Assembly: GCF_025998815.1 (NCBI RefSeq)
Contig: NZ_AP026678.1
Coordinates: forward strand, 2,232,001-2,296,000
DNA from: Ignavibacterium sp.
Lineage (GTDB): Bacteria > Bacteroidota > Ignavibacteria > Ignavibacteriales > Ignavibacteriaceae
Direction: 5' to 3'
Length of the DNA stretch: 64,000 nucleotides
Below the pieces are notes generated by a model, which saw nothing but the letters and a program-made list of their open reading frames with translations, had not been told where the DNA came from and made no database searches. Below, piece by piece: positions 35,343 to 43,808 of this stretch (its first letter is position 1; the number at the start of each line of letters is the position of its first letter). The translations under genes were made by a program, and so were the position numbers.

Positions 35343-36746
35343 TTATTTTATTAAAATCATTTTCCTGCCAGCAGAGAACTCACCTGCCTGCAATTTGTAG
35401 AAATATACTCCGCTTGTCAATTGCGAAGCATCAAATGTCACTTCATAGATTCCCGCCTCTCTGTATTCATCAACAAGTGTTGCTACTTCATTACCAAGTA
35501 CATCATAAACTTTTAATGTTTGATGACTGCTGACCGGCGACTGCCAACTGATTATTGTACTTGGATTGAATGGATTCGGATAATTTTGCTTTAGATTAAA
35601 GTCAGAAATTATAGATACCCCTTCTGATATACCTGTTGTTCCTTGTCTGTCCAGAAGGAATGCTTCCCGCCTTTGCGTGGCAGCGTTGAAACCATAGCCG
35701 GTAATATATCTGCCATTGGGCGATATGGCAGTAGCATTTTCAAGAATTGACCCATCCTGAAGCAGGTCAGCATAATAGTAGTTCAGACTGCGTAAAGTTG
35801 CTGGGACAGTGAAAGCATCCCACAGGATGGCGCGGTCATCATCCTCGTAAGGAGTATTCTGTAAATCATAATGACCCACAATGTATCTGCCTGTTGATGA
35901 TACATCGTTTGCAAAAGTGCTTGGTCCGAATGAAGGCAGCGCAACCATTCCGGTCGTATTTCTCCACCTGAATGCCCGGTATTCACCGTTTGCATTGGTA
36001 GAATAACCTACAATAACGGAGCCATCAGATGAAATGGCCGTTGCTACACTAATGTTACCACCAAGCGTGCCTAATAAGTCGGGCTGAGAACCAGGGTCAC
36101 CAGATACACGAAATGCTTTACGTTGGAAAGAATTATTGGGATCATCTTCCAAATGCCCTACCATCCAGGCACCGGAAGATGATAAATCTGTTGGGGTTTG
36201 GTGAGTGGTTCCATTATATACATTAAGATGTAACATGTCAATCATTTGGGTGGTATAGATATATGCACGTTGAGGGTTTGATGAATCGTTGTCGAAATAG
36301 ATTCCTGCGATAAACGAACCATCATCGGAGATGGCCGTTGCTTGATGGCGATTAACATCTTGCGAGAATGCCTGCAACGCTACCATACCTGTTGCCTGTG
36401 TCCAACGAAATGAAAGCCTGTCAAGGTTCAATAATTTTGAGTAACCAACAATTATGCTTCCGTCTGCAGAAACAGCGTTGGCAACACTTTCATCACCACC
36501 GAGGGCGCCAAGATTTACCATTCCGCTTGTGGGTGACCATGAAAAAGCCCGCTTGCTGGCATCAGAGGTATAAGAATATCCCACTACCACTGGTCCTTCA
36601 TCCGAAACATCTTTGGCAATACTGGTATTGCCTCCCAACGTACCCAGCCAGGTTAAGGATTGGGAATAGAGTGTATTAAAACAGGAAATGATTAATAAAA
36701 GATTAGCAATCAGCAATATTTTAAAAAAAGTAACTTTTGCAAACAT
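35343..36746 (-). CDS. HAF-repeat protein with T9SS sorting domain
   Basis: A signal peptide precedes about seven HAF-type repeats (LG(T/A)LGGxxSxAxxxSxDGSxxVGYS...RAFxW, as in LGALGGDESVANAVSADGS), which should form a beta-propeller-like structure. The C-terminal ~80 residues are a T9SS sorting domain (QNYPNPFNP, WQSPVSSHQTLKVYD, RKMILIK). GGAGG before the ATG supports the start. The repeat region (about 35640-36660) is visibly richer in G+C than the window, while the sorting domain and signal regions look native. That mix suggests an acquired body fused to a local export tail. Function unknown. Confidence 0.82.
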   Translation of the reverse strand: MFAKVTFFKILLIANLLLIISCFNTLYSQSLTWLGTLGGNTSIAKDVSDEGPVVVGYSYTSDASKRAFSWSPTSGMVNLGALGGDESVANAVSADGSIIVGYSKLLNLDRLSFRWTQATGMVALQAFSQDVNRHQATAISDDGSFIAGIYFDNDSSNPQRAYIYTTQMIDMLHLNVYNGTTHQTPTDLSSSGAWMVGHLEDDPNNSFQRKAFRVSGDPGSQPDLLGTLGGNISVATAISSDGSVIVGYSTNANGEYRAFRWRNTTGMVALPSFGPSTFANDVSSTGRYIVGHYDLQNTPYEDDDRAILWDAFTVPATLRSLNYYYADLLQDGSILENATAISPNGRYITGYGFNAATQRREAFLLDRQGTTGISEGVSIISDFNLKQNYPNPFNPSTIISWQSPVSSHQTLKVYDVLGNEVATLVDEYREAGIYEVTFDASQLTSGVYFYKLQAGEFSAGRKMILIK

Positions 36747-36857
36747 TGCACAAAGCCTCCTTCTTTTTTTCGAAATTAATTTTTTTTGACAATTAATGCA
36801 AGAGTTTTAGTTCAGGAAATTATTGGCGGGTATAAATATTTTCTCATACAATAATAA

Positions 36858-36882
36858 AGCGAGCCATATCGGCTCGCTTTTC
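36858..36882 (-). terminator. Terminator downstream of the 36925 gene
   Basis: AGCGAGCC and GGCTCGCT form a perfect 8-bp stem around a 9-nt span, with T-rich sequence on both sides. On the minus strand it ends the three-gene run 40763-36925 and isolates the HAF gene. Confidence 0.8.
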
Positions 36883-36924
36883 TGCATCACTACTACATGC
36901 ATCGGGGGAGGGTGTGAGTGAGGG

Positions 36925-38265
36925 TTATTTCATTAAAGTCATTTTTCTTGTCAGATTTATGCTTCCGGTTGAAAGTTTGTAAATATAAATTCCGCTTGGT
37001 AAATCAGATGCATTGAACTCAACCTCATGACTTCCTGCAGGTTTTGTTTCATTAACAAGTAGAGCAACTTCATTTCCCAACATATCGTAGACTTTTAATA
37101 TGGTATGAGCACTTACAGGTGATTGCCAAATAATTCTTGTAGTTGGATTAAATGGATTGGGATAGTTTTGCTCAAGTGAAAAAGCATCGGGGATTAATTG
37201 ATTTTCATTTACCGATGTTGCTCCCGGCCATTGTATATCGGTGAAATTAGTGTTATGTGAAAAGTTAGAAACAAAATCTCCGTTAGGAGAATTAAATGTT
37301 AATCTCCAAGCATGATCTGTTGGGGGAGGATTATAAGTACCGTTGCCATTATGGTCGGCATAAAAGTCAATGTTATAATCCTTATTAAGATCGAACCCCG
37401 GTATAAAAACGGAAAAATTGGGAACAAGTATTTCTGGTAACGAAAACCGGCCAACTTCTTCGGAGTTTTCTACTTTTACAACTCTCAGCTCAAATAGCTG
37501 TCCTAAATGAGGATTCATCGAAGCCAGGTTAACAGTTAATAAATATTTCCAGTTTATATCTTCGAAAGAAGTATTGTGGGTAAAAGATAAATCAACATTT
37601 CCCGCAGTATAGTTAAAGCTTAATTTCCACGCATGATCAACAGGCGGCACATCGTATAAACTGTTCCCATTATGATCTGCATAAAACTCAACACTATAAT
37701 CACCGGGTTCACTTAAACCTACAATTTGCACCGGGAAAGAAGCAGAAGCTATTGCGGGAATTTTTATTCTGCCTATTTCTTTTTCAAGAGTGCTGTTTTC
37801 TACTTTCAGTTCAAGCATTTGACCTATGTGCGGGGTCATACCGTTAAAATTGACTGTAAGGACATATTGCCATTTTATATCTGTAAAATTAGCATTATGT
37901 GAAAAGTTTAGTGTATCATTACCGATTGCATTATCAAGATTTAATCTCCACGCATGGTCTGTCGGTGGCGCATCGTATAATCCATTTGAATTATGATCTG
38001 CAAAAAAGTCTATAAAATAACTTCCTCCGACATCAACTGCCGGTAGTGTTATGCTGAAATTTGCCGAAGAAATTAGAACCACTGTTCTGTCAGTCTCACG
38101 CAGAGTGCTTTTATCAATAACCCTTAAATAAAGATTTTGATTTAAATGTGGCGACATATTTGAAAAATTCACAGTAACATTTTCATGTTGTACGGATGAA
38201 AATCCTGTTAGTATAATAGAAAAGAAAAAAATTACTAATAGTTTTAATGTTAAGTTGTATTTCAT
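36925..38265 (-). CDS. Triple-repeat exported protein with T9SS sorting domain
   Basis: After a signal peptide, three ~105-residue repeats follow. Each has (V)NxxxM(S/T/N)PHxxQxxELxV, then a FYADHNxNxxY(D/N)xPPxDHAWxL core, then LxFxHNxxFxDIxW. The DHNGNG core looks like a calcium-binding loop. The last ~80 residues are a T9SS sorting domain (QNYPNPFNP, RKMTLMK). I do not recognise the repeat as a named domain. It lies 24 bp downstream of the c-type cytochrome lipoprotein gene, so the two are likely co-transcribed and may act together at the cell surface. Confidence 0.75.
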   Translation of the reverse strand: MKYNLTLKLLVIFFFSIILTGFSSVQHENVTVNFSNMSPHLNQNLYLRVIDKSTLRETDRTVVLISSANFSITLPAVDVGGSYFIDFFADHNSNGLYDAPPTDHAWRLNLDNAIGNDTLNFSHNANFTDIKWQYVLTVNFNGMTPHIGQMLELKVENSTLEKEIGRIKIPAIASASFPVQIVGLSEPGDYSVEFYADHNGNSLYDVPPVDHAWKLSFNYTAGNVDLSFTHNTSFEDINWKYLLTVNLASMNPHLGQLFELRVVKVENSEEVGRFSLPEILVPNFSVFIPGFDLNKDYNIDFYADHNGNGTYNPPPTDHAWRLTFNSPNGDFVSNFSHNTNFTDIQWPGATSVNENQLIPDAFSLEQNYPNPFNPTTRIIWQSPVSAHTILKVYDMLGNEVALLVNETKPAGSHEVEFNASDLPSGIYIYKLSTGSINLTRKMTLMK

Positions 38266-38289
38266 AACTCACCTCTCATTGTTTTGTTA

Positions 38290-38712
38290 TTAATTATTTA
38301 GAGCTCCTTGATCAATCCACCTGGCTATACTATCAATAATTGCAGCTGAAAGTGGAGAACTGTTTAACGGCATTCTTGGATTAACTTCACCCTTTAAAAT
38401 TTTTATAAGTAAACTGTTTGTGCTATTGCCAGGCTCTACTCTTTTAAATTGTGGAAACAAAGCACTTTGTACACCTACCAGATTATTATAAGATACTCCG
38501 GGTTCGAGAGTAAGATTTCCCTGATTGGCAGTAGACGAGTGACACTGAGCACCGAGACAATTATTAAAGACTTTTACCTGAAGCTCGCTGAATTTTGCTA
38601 GTGGTGCATTTGAATTATTTGTTGATGGTGCTGTTGCCTCTTCGTCTGAACAAGAAATAAGTATTATTGAAATAAGACTTAACAAAACAGAAAATGATTT
38701 TATTTTATTCAT
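38290..38712 (-). CDS. c-type cytochrome lipoprotein with CX4CH haem motif
   Basis: A lipoprotein signal ends in LISC (C21). A cytochrome c-like domain follows with C52-LGAQ-C57-H58, a CX4CH haem site instead of the usual CXXCH. Further wording, RVEPGNSTNSLLIKILKGEVNPRMPLNSSPLSAAIIDSIARWIDQGA, matches the planctomycete-type cytochrome c family, with RMP supplying a possible methionine ligand. In this subfamily longer spacings are known. Likely one haem, on the periplasmic or outer surface. It sits between two T9SS cargo genes. Confidence 0.82.
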   Translation of the reverse strand: MNKIKSFSVLLSLISIILISCSDEEATAPSTNNSNAPLAKFSELQVKVFNNCLGAQCHSSTANQGNLTLEPGVSYNNLVGVQSALFPQFKRVEPGNSTNSLLIKILKGEVNPRMPLNSSPLSAAIIDSIARWIDQGALNN

Positions 38713-38789
38713 ATTATTATCCTTAAACTTTAAGATGTTTTTTAGTTTAATTGAGGCGACTTAAAACAAGCCGCCCCAATAGTTATGTG

Positions 38790-40763
38790 TTATTTTAACA
38801 ACATCATTTTTCTGACTAACAATTTGTTACCACTTTCGAGTTTGTAGAAATATAATCCTGAGCTTAATCCATTTGCATCAAAGTTTATTGTATAGGTTCC
38901 TTTACTCATATTACTATTTATGAGTGTTGCAATTTCTTCTCCAAGAGAATTGTAAACTTTAAGAACAACTTGTTGATCAACAGGAATTGTGAAAGAAATT
39001 TTTGTTGTGGGATTAAATGGGTTCGGATAGTTCTGAGTAAGCTCAAAACCATCAGCTACAGTTATTGCTTCGTCTATTCCGGTTGGAGATGTTACCATTG
39101 ATCTGATCTGAAGAGCCGTGTTACCCGAAGAACCTTCAGTTGAAGCCCATACGATAACCTGCTGACCATTACTAAGCTGATTTGAGTTTATGAAATTATA
39201 ATTCAGATCAACTATTATCGTTTGATTTGTAATGTTATATGTTCCTGTGGGAAGTTGAATTGATGTTCCGTTAACAACTCCAATGAAACCATTTATTTTG
39301 GAAAAGCTTCTTGAGTCTTCAATTTTTATTCTTAAAGCTAACAGAGAATTGTTTGGAAGTCTGGTCATTTTAACTTCAACAAACAAATCAACAGCCAAAT
39401 CTGAAAATGTTATTGATTGATTAGCATGATTCAGAAACACTGTGTTTGAATTTACAAATACAACCAATCCATTTATTTCAATATTATCTGAGTTGATAGC
39501 GGTAATTCTTCCGAATATTTCAATATCTTCATTGTTTTCAAGCTTGATACGAACTGCTTTAACCGAAGTTGAACTTGTTCTTAAACCTTTAACTTCAACT
39601 AACTGTCCGATCTGAAGAGATGAGTAGCTGATAGGATTGTTCTGATGATCAAACACCTGGGTTGAATTGTCAACATCAAAAGCCACACCCGCAACCGTTA
39701 TTGAAGTGGTACTTAAATCAGTAATGGTTCCTCTGACTTCAACTTCATTAGTTATAAAGTCCTCCATTTTCATACGACTTGCATAATGTGAGCCATCCTG
39801 TCTTTTGAATCCTTTTACCTCTACCAACATTCCTACAGAGAAGAAACTAAGAGTAGTCGGCATTCTGTTGTTATCAAGAAAAACTGTGTTTGAGTCGGTG
39901 TTGAAAGTAATTCCACCAACAGTTACATCATTCCCAATAATACTTTCTATTTTTGCTTTTAACTCAATTTGGTTCTGGGGTGTATCTTCTAATTTTATTC
40001 TTACCGCAAGAAACGAACTATCCAATTGGCGATATGCTTTTACTTCAACAAAGTCTCCGACATTCAATTGAGAAAATGTGATTGGAGAATTGTTATGGTT
40101 AAGAATTACAGTTTGGGAATTGACTAAAAATTCTTTTTGTCCTACAAATACACTATTAGCTGTTTTCGCATCTATAAAACCTTTAAGTTCTATTTCGTTG
40201 CCGTGTTGATTATTGTGATCATCTTCTGTTTTAACTCTGGTGGCGAGCAGATTTCCTGCCTGCAGAGTTGCTTTAACTTCGAGGAGCATTCCCACCTGAA
40301 TCATATCAAATGAAAATGGGTTTCCGCGTCTGCCCCGATAAACTGTATTTGCATCAACTAAAAATGTTGTCCCGTTAATATCAAAGGAATTAGAATTCTT
40401 TGCAGTTACATATCCGGTTAATTCAACTTCATTCGGATTATTAGGATTGTCTTCCCATTTCACTCTTGTTGCAAGATATGTCCCATCACCACGATTATTC
40501 CCTTTAACCTGAACAAGATCATTTAATTGAAAAAAAGAAAACGGAACTGTGTTCCCATTTGGTCCTTTGAGCTCGGTGTTTTGATCAACATAAAAAGTAT
40601 AACCCTGAACAACCAGCCAGTCATTTCCTAGTTGAGTTATGTTACCTGTTAATTCAAGATCCTCTGCAAATAAATTTGCACTGATTAACAGAAATAAAAG
40701 CGATATCAAAAAGGTTTTAGAGTTTTTACTAAAACTGTTTTGTGGAAAATTTTCTTTTTTCAT
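38790..40763 (-). CDS. DUF5666 multi-repeat protein with T9SS sorting domain
   Basis: A signal peptide (cleavage after LFAED region) is followed by seven repeats of about 72 residues: E(L/V)xGxIxxxxxxxxxVxGxxFxVDxxTxxxxxxxxPxxFxxLxxGxxVEVKxxxxxDxSxxAxRIKxED. These are DUF5666 domains, predicted small beta-barrels. A T9SS sorting domain (QNYPNPFNP, LKVYNSLGEEIATLI, RKMMLLK) ends it. Repeats are well preserved at protein level but varied at DNA level, so the array is old. AAGGAG before the ATG supports the start. It heads the run with the CX4CH cytochrome and triple-repeat genes. Confidence 0.85.
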   Translation of the reverse strand: MKKENFPQNSFSKNSKTFLISLLFLLISANLFAEDLELTGNITQLGNDWLVVQGYTFYVDQNTELKGPNGNTVPFSFFQLNDLVQVKGNNRGDGTYLATRVKWEDNPNNPNEVELTGYVTAKNSNSFDINGTTFLVDANTVYRGRRGNPFSFDMIQVGMLLEVKATLQAGNLLATRVKTEDDHNNQHGNEIELKGFIDAKTANSVFVGQKEFLVNSQTVILNHNNSPITFSQLNVGDFVEVKAYRQLDSSFLAVRIKLEDTPQNQIELKAKIESIIGNDVTVGGITFNTDSNTVFLDNNRMPTTLSFFSVGMLVEVKGFKRQDGSHYASRMKMEDFITNEVEVRGTITDLSTTSITVAGVAFDVDNSTQVFDHQNNPISYSSLQIGQLVEVKGLRTSSTSVKAVRIKLENNEDIEIFGRITAINSDNIEINGLVVFVNSNTVFLNHANQSITFSDLAVDLFVEVKMTRLPNNSLLALRIKIEDSRSFSKINGFIGVVNGTSIQLPTGTYNITNQTIIVDLNYNFINSNQLSNGQQVIVWASTEGSSGNTALQIRSMVTSPTGIDEAITVADGFELTQNYPNPFNPTTKISFTIPVDQQVVLKVYNSLGEEIATLINSNMSKGTYTINFDANGLSSGLYFYKLESGNKLLVRKMMLLK

Positions 40764-41139
40764 TTTTTACTCCTTGTTTGTGATTATTAAATGCTCTTTG
40801 AAACAAGTAGTGTTCAGGTGGGTTGAATAGTGACAATAGAAAAATTAGGATATCAGATACACCTTTCCAGGATTATTTTTTAGAAAGCGATTAAAGTAAC
40901 ATTAGATAACCTTTAACAAGCATTCTCAATTAATTCATTTTAATTACCCTACACTGTTAAGAAATGAGACTATAAAAATTCTTTACACTTCGGCACAATT
41001 ACTTGTAATTAAAAGAATAATCTTTGTTTTTCTGCACAAATCGAAGGTTTTTAAATCATTCAATCATAAATCCTAATGGCATATCAATTGTAAAACTCGG
41101 TCGGTTTATTGTATATAAACAAAATTAAAATCAGGGAAA
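40764..41139. other. Gene-free divergent spacer
   Basis: 376 AT-rich bases between divergent genes (DUF5666 protein and TPR protein) with both promoters presumably inside. I see a ribosome site for each gene but no clear operator, hairpin or small ORF. Confidence 0.5.
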
Positions 41140-42357
41140 GTGAAAGATTTAATACATAAAAATATCAGAGAGGTTGCGGAGAATTATTTCAAGAAATCGG
41201 ATATACAGGAATTTAATTCTTTCTGCGAACAACTTGCCTATAAAACCTCACCTAAAGATGAAGCATCTGAGACAAACAACAAGCAAAGTTTAATCTTTAA
41301 AACCCAGGTTGATCTGCTTATCACTTTTGCTTCCAATCGTCTTGAACAAGAAAAGCTTGTTACATTACTTCTTCATCTAAGTAAAACTGCAATAACAATT
41401 GGTGAATTCAGCACTGCCATAGAAACGGCAGAAAAACTCGCTGAGATTACAGATGGTCAGAAAGATTATGAAAACATCCTTGCAAATGCTTTATTAACTA
41501 TTGGAGAAACAAAAAGTCGTCAGGCTGAATGGGAAACTTCCTTTACTCATCTTCGAAGAGCAAAAGAATTATTCCTTAAAAAGAGAGATTTTATTGGCGC
41601 TGCAAAGTGTGAAAATATAATCGGAACTATTTATGGTGATATGGGTGATCTTAAGCAGGCAATTGAATCCTTTGAAGAAGCATTAAATCTTGCACAGGAT
41701 AAAGAAGATTTTATAATGCAAGGTAAAGTTGAAGTAAATCTCGGCATAGTAAACACAATACTTGGGAAATTTGATGAAGCACTTTCATTTTTCCGTAGAA
41801 GCTTACTTAATTTTGAGAAAGCCGGCGATAATATGCGCATAGCAGAAATTCATCAGAATCTTTCGATGGTTTATCTTAAAAAAGAAGATTATGATCTTGC
41901 ATCTAAAGAAGTTGATGAAGCAATTGCAGCATCAAGAAAAATAAACTATCTGCAGGAACTTGGAATTTCCTACATTACAAAAGCTCTTATCTACACAAAG
42001 ATTTTCGATTTCACATTAGCTAATGCATTTGCAGATAAAGCAATGGAGGTTGCTTACAAACTCAGTGATAAACTTACAATCGCTGAAGTCTATAGAATCA
42101 AAGGAATGATACAAAGAAATTTAAAGAACTACACTCTTGCCGAAAATTTCTTACTGACGAGTCTTCGTTTAAATAAAGAAGCAGGCAATCAGTTAAATGT
42201 AGCAGAAACTTCAAATGAACTTGGATTGCTTTACAGAGATATGGGAAGAATTAAAGACAGCGAACTGAGATTTAAAGAAGCATTGGAATATTTCAAACAG
42301 ATTGAAGCTGAACCAGAAATAGTAGAAATTGAAGCAATTATGAAATTACTTAAATAG
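41140..42357 (+). CDS. Cytoplasmic TPR protein
   Basis: This 405-residue protein opens with GTG (MKDLIHKNIREVAENYF). No signal peptide or membrane segment is present. About eight tetratricopeptide repeats cover ~90-400, with A/G-Y-F consensus positions as in GAAKCENIIGTIYGDMGDLKQAIESFEEAL and QGKVEVNLGIVNTILGKFDEALSFFRRSL. Such repeats scaffold protein-protein contacts. No partner domain is fused. It stands alone upstream of a strong bidirectional terminator, so no pathway is suggested. Function unknown. Confidence 0.82.
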   Translation: MKDLIHKNIREVAENYFKKSDIQEFNSFCEQLAYKTSPKDEASETNNKQSLIFKTQVDLLITFASNRLEQEKLVTLLLHLSKTAITIGEFSTAIETAEKLAEITDGQKDYENILANALLTIGETKSRQAEWETSFTHLRRAKELFLKKRDFIGAAKCENIIGTIYGDMGDLKQAIESFEEALNLAQDKEDFIMQGKVEVNLGIVNTILGKFDEALSFFRRSLLNFEKAGDNMRIAEIHQNLSMVYLKKEDYDLASKEVDEAIAASRKINYLQELGISYITKALIYTKIFDFTLANAFADKAMEVAYKLSDKLTIAEVYRIKGMIQRNLKNYTLAENFLLTSLRLNKEAGNQLNVAETSNELGLLYRDMGRIKDSELRFKEALEYFKQIEAEPEIVEIEAIMKLLK

Positions 42358-42391
42358 GTTTTTTCTTGGCTCTCCCCCTAATATGTTCGGG

Positions 42392-42426
42392 AAAAAGGGT
42401 TGCTTTTAACGCTTGCAACCCTTTTT
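42392..42426. terminator. Bidirectional terminator between TPR and Yip1 genes
   Basis: AAAAAGGGTTGC (42392-42403) pairs perfectly with GCAACCCTTTTT (42415-42426) over 12 bp with an 11-nt loop. A and T tracts lie on each flank, so it stops transcription from both convergent genes. Confidence 0.92.
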
Positions 42427-42441
42427 CAGTTTAATGTCTGA

Positions 42442-43041
42442 TTAAAAGCCCTTCATCCCACTCATCATCAATCCGCCAAGCGCAATTGCGCCAACAATAG
42501 CTCCAATTATAAAATATACTACAATCGTAATTATAACTACTACAACAGTGTAACCAACAACTTTGTCTGAAGGCGAACCTTTAACTATGTTCAATCCAAG
42601 ATAGAGAAGATAAAGAGAATACAGGCCAAGGATTGAGAGTATGGCAAGCATTGGGAGAATCTGAAATATTCCGGCAACCCACGCTGCAGTGTAAGAATAA
42701 ACTACAACTTTCAATGAGCTGACCATATCTTTCTGAGCTCCAAATGATGGAGCTAATGCATCAACAACAAAAGCAACAAGATAAATTCCGGCAAGAGTGA
42801 GAACATAATACAGGACTGCATAAATCAATCCATTTACAATTGGAACTTTGAATGATCCAAAAGGACCCAACGAAATTCCCACCAGGGATTGACCAATAAA
42901 TCCAGCTATAACCGGAATAAGGGCAAGAATCAGAGCATACTTTGTAAACAAATCGGCAACTGTGCTCTGCTCGTTCTTTATAACTTCCCATTCTGTTTTA
43001 GGTGAAATGAGAATGTTTTTTGCTCTTTCGAATATGTTCAT
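42442..43041 (-). CDS. Yip1-domain membrane protein
   Basis: The 199-residue protein has a conserved amphipathic start (MNIFERAKNILISPKTEWEVIKNE), which is the recognisable opening of bacterial Yip1-family proteins. About five membrane helices follow (~30-52, 65-95, 110-135, 135-155, 160-185). In bacteria the family is widespread and poorly defined, with proposed roles in membrane trafficking or envelope homeostasis. The lipoprotein gene at 43073 lies 31 bp upstream on the same strand, so they probably form a two-gene operon. Confidence 0.82.
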   Translation of the reverse strand: MNIFERAKNILISPKTEWEVIKNEQSTVADLFTKYALILALIPVIAGFIGQSLVGISLGPFGSFKVPIVNGLIYAVLYYVLTLAGIYLVAFVVDALAPSFGAQKDMVSSLKVVVYSYTAAWVAGIFQILPMLAILSILGLYSLYLLYLGLNIVKGSPSDKVVGYTVVVVIITIVVYFIIGAIVGAIALGGLMMSGMKGF

Positions 43042-43072
43042 AGATTTCTCCTATTGTTGGTTGGTGGATAAT

Positions 43073-43723
43073 TTATTTTTCTACTCCAATGTCTTTCATA
43101 CTTTCGAGTTTTCCGACATCTATCATATCAAGCGCTGCTTTTAATTCATTCATTGTAACATTATTACCATTTAATTCGACGATAAATCGTTTTGCTACAA
43201 GCACAGATATCTCTCCATTCTGTGAACTATTGTTATATTTTTCAAATGCTTTATTCCCTTTGTACAAAAAAGTTTTTTCATAACCATTTTCAGTTTCCTT
43301 ATCAATGTCAGCCATATACCAACCATAAGCTGCAAAAGCAGTCAGGCCGGAAACGCTTCCCAGATCTGTTATTTCAACATCAATACTTTTATTGCCCTGC
43401 TCATCATTATAATCTGCTTCTGCTTTGGAAATATTTATTCCCATAGCAGAGGATTTTTCTCCGCTTGCATTTGTTCTTTTAAGATTAGCAATGTTTTCAG
43501 GCAATAACGCTTTAAGTTCACGGAAGTCAACAGGAGTAACTTTTTTCCCCTCGTTAAAAGATTCAGATAGATTTTTCATGTTCTCGGCAAAGTTTTCAAG
43601 GTCTCCTTTCTTATTGCCGGACTCTGTGTTACTCGTTTGATTCTCGGGATTTTGTTTGTTCTCCCCACAACCCAAAATTAGAAAGAAAGTAAATAAAGAT
43701 ATGACCAAAAAATTTTTTATCAT
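43073..43723 (-). CDS. Lipoprotein of unrecognised family
   Basis: The protein has a lipoprotein signal with lipobox ILGC (C19), then a disordered N/S/E-rich linker (to ~45) and a compact alpha/beta domain. That domain has DFRELKALLPENIANL, KAEADYNDEQGNKSIDVEITDLG, YGWYMADIDKETENGYEKTF and VLVAKRFIVELNGNNVTM. A strong GGGAGG supports the start. I do not know the family, though the phrase order recalls a conserved domain of unknown function in other Bacteroidota. It is probably co-transcribed with the Yip1 gene downstream. Confidence 0.7.
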   Translation of the reverse strand: MIKNFLVISLFTFFLILGCGENKQNPENQTSNTESGNKKGDLENFAENMKNLSESFNEGKKVTPVDFRELKALLPENIANLKRTNASGEKSSAMGINISKAEADYNDEQGNKSIDVEITDLGSVSGLTAFAAYGWYMADIDKETENGYEKTFLYKGNKAFEKYNNSSQNGEISVLVAKRFIVELNGNNVTMNELKAALDMIDVGKLESMKDIGVEK

Positions 43724-43808
43724 TTATGCCTCCCAAATGATAAAGTTTAAGAAGTGTTTAGTTTATGCTTGTGAAACTTAAATAATTATTACATTCATCT
43801 CAATAGTA

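Noticed and set aside
38790-40763. Tandem DNA repeats suggesting CRISPR or a variable locus
   Set aside because: The periodicity is that of a protein-coding DUF5666 array; spacing is ~216 bp, DNA units are diverged, and no spacer-repeat pattern is present.
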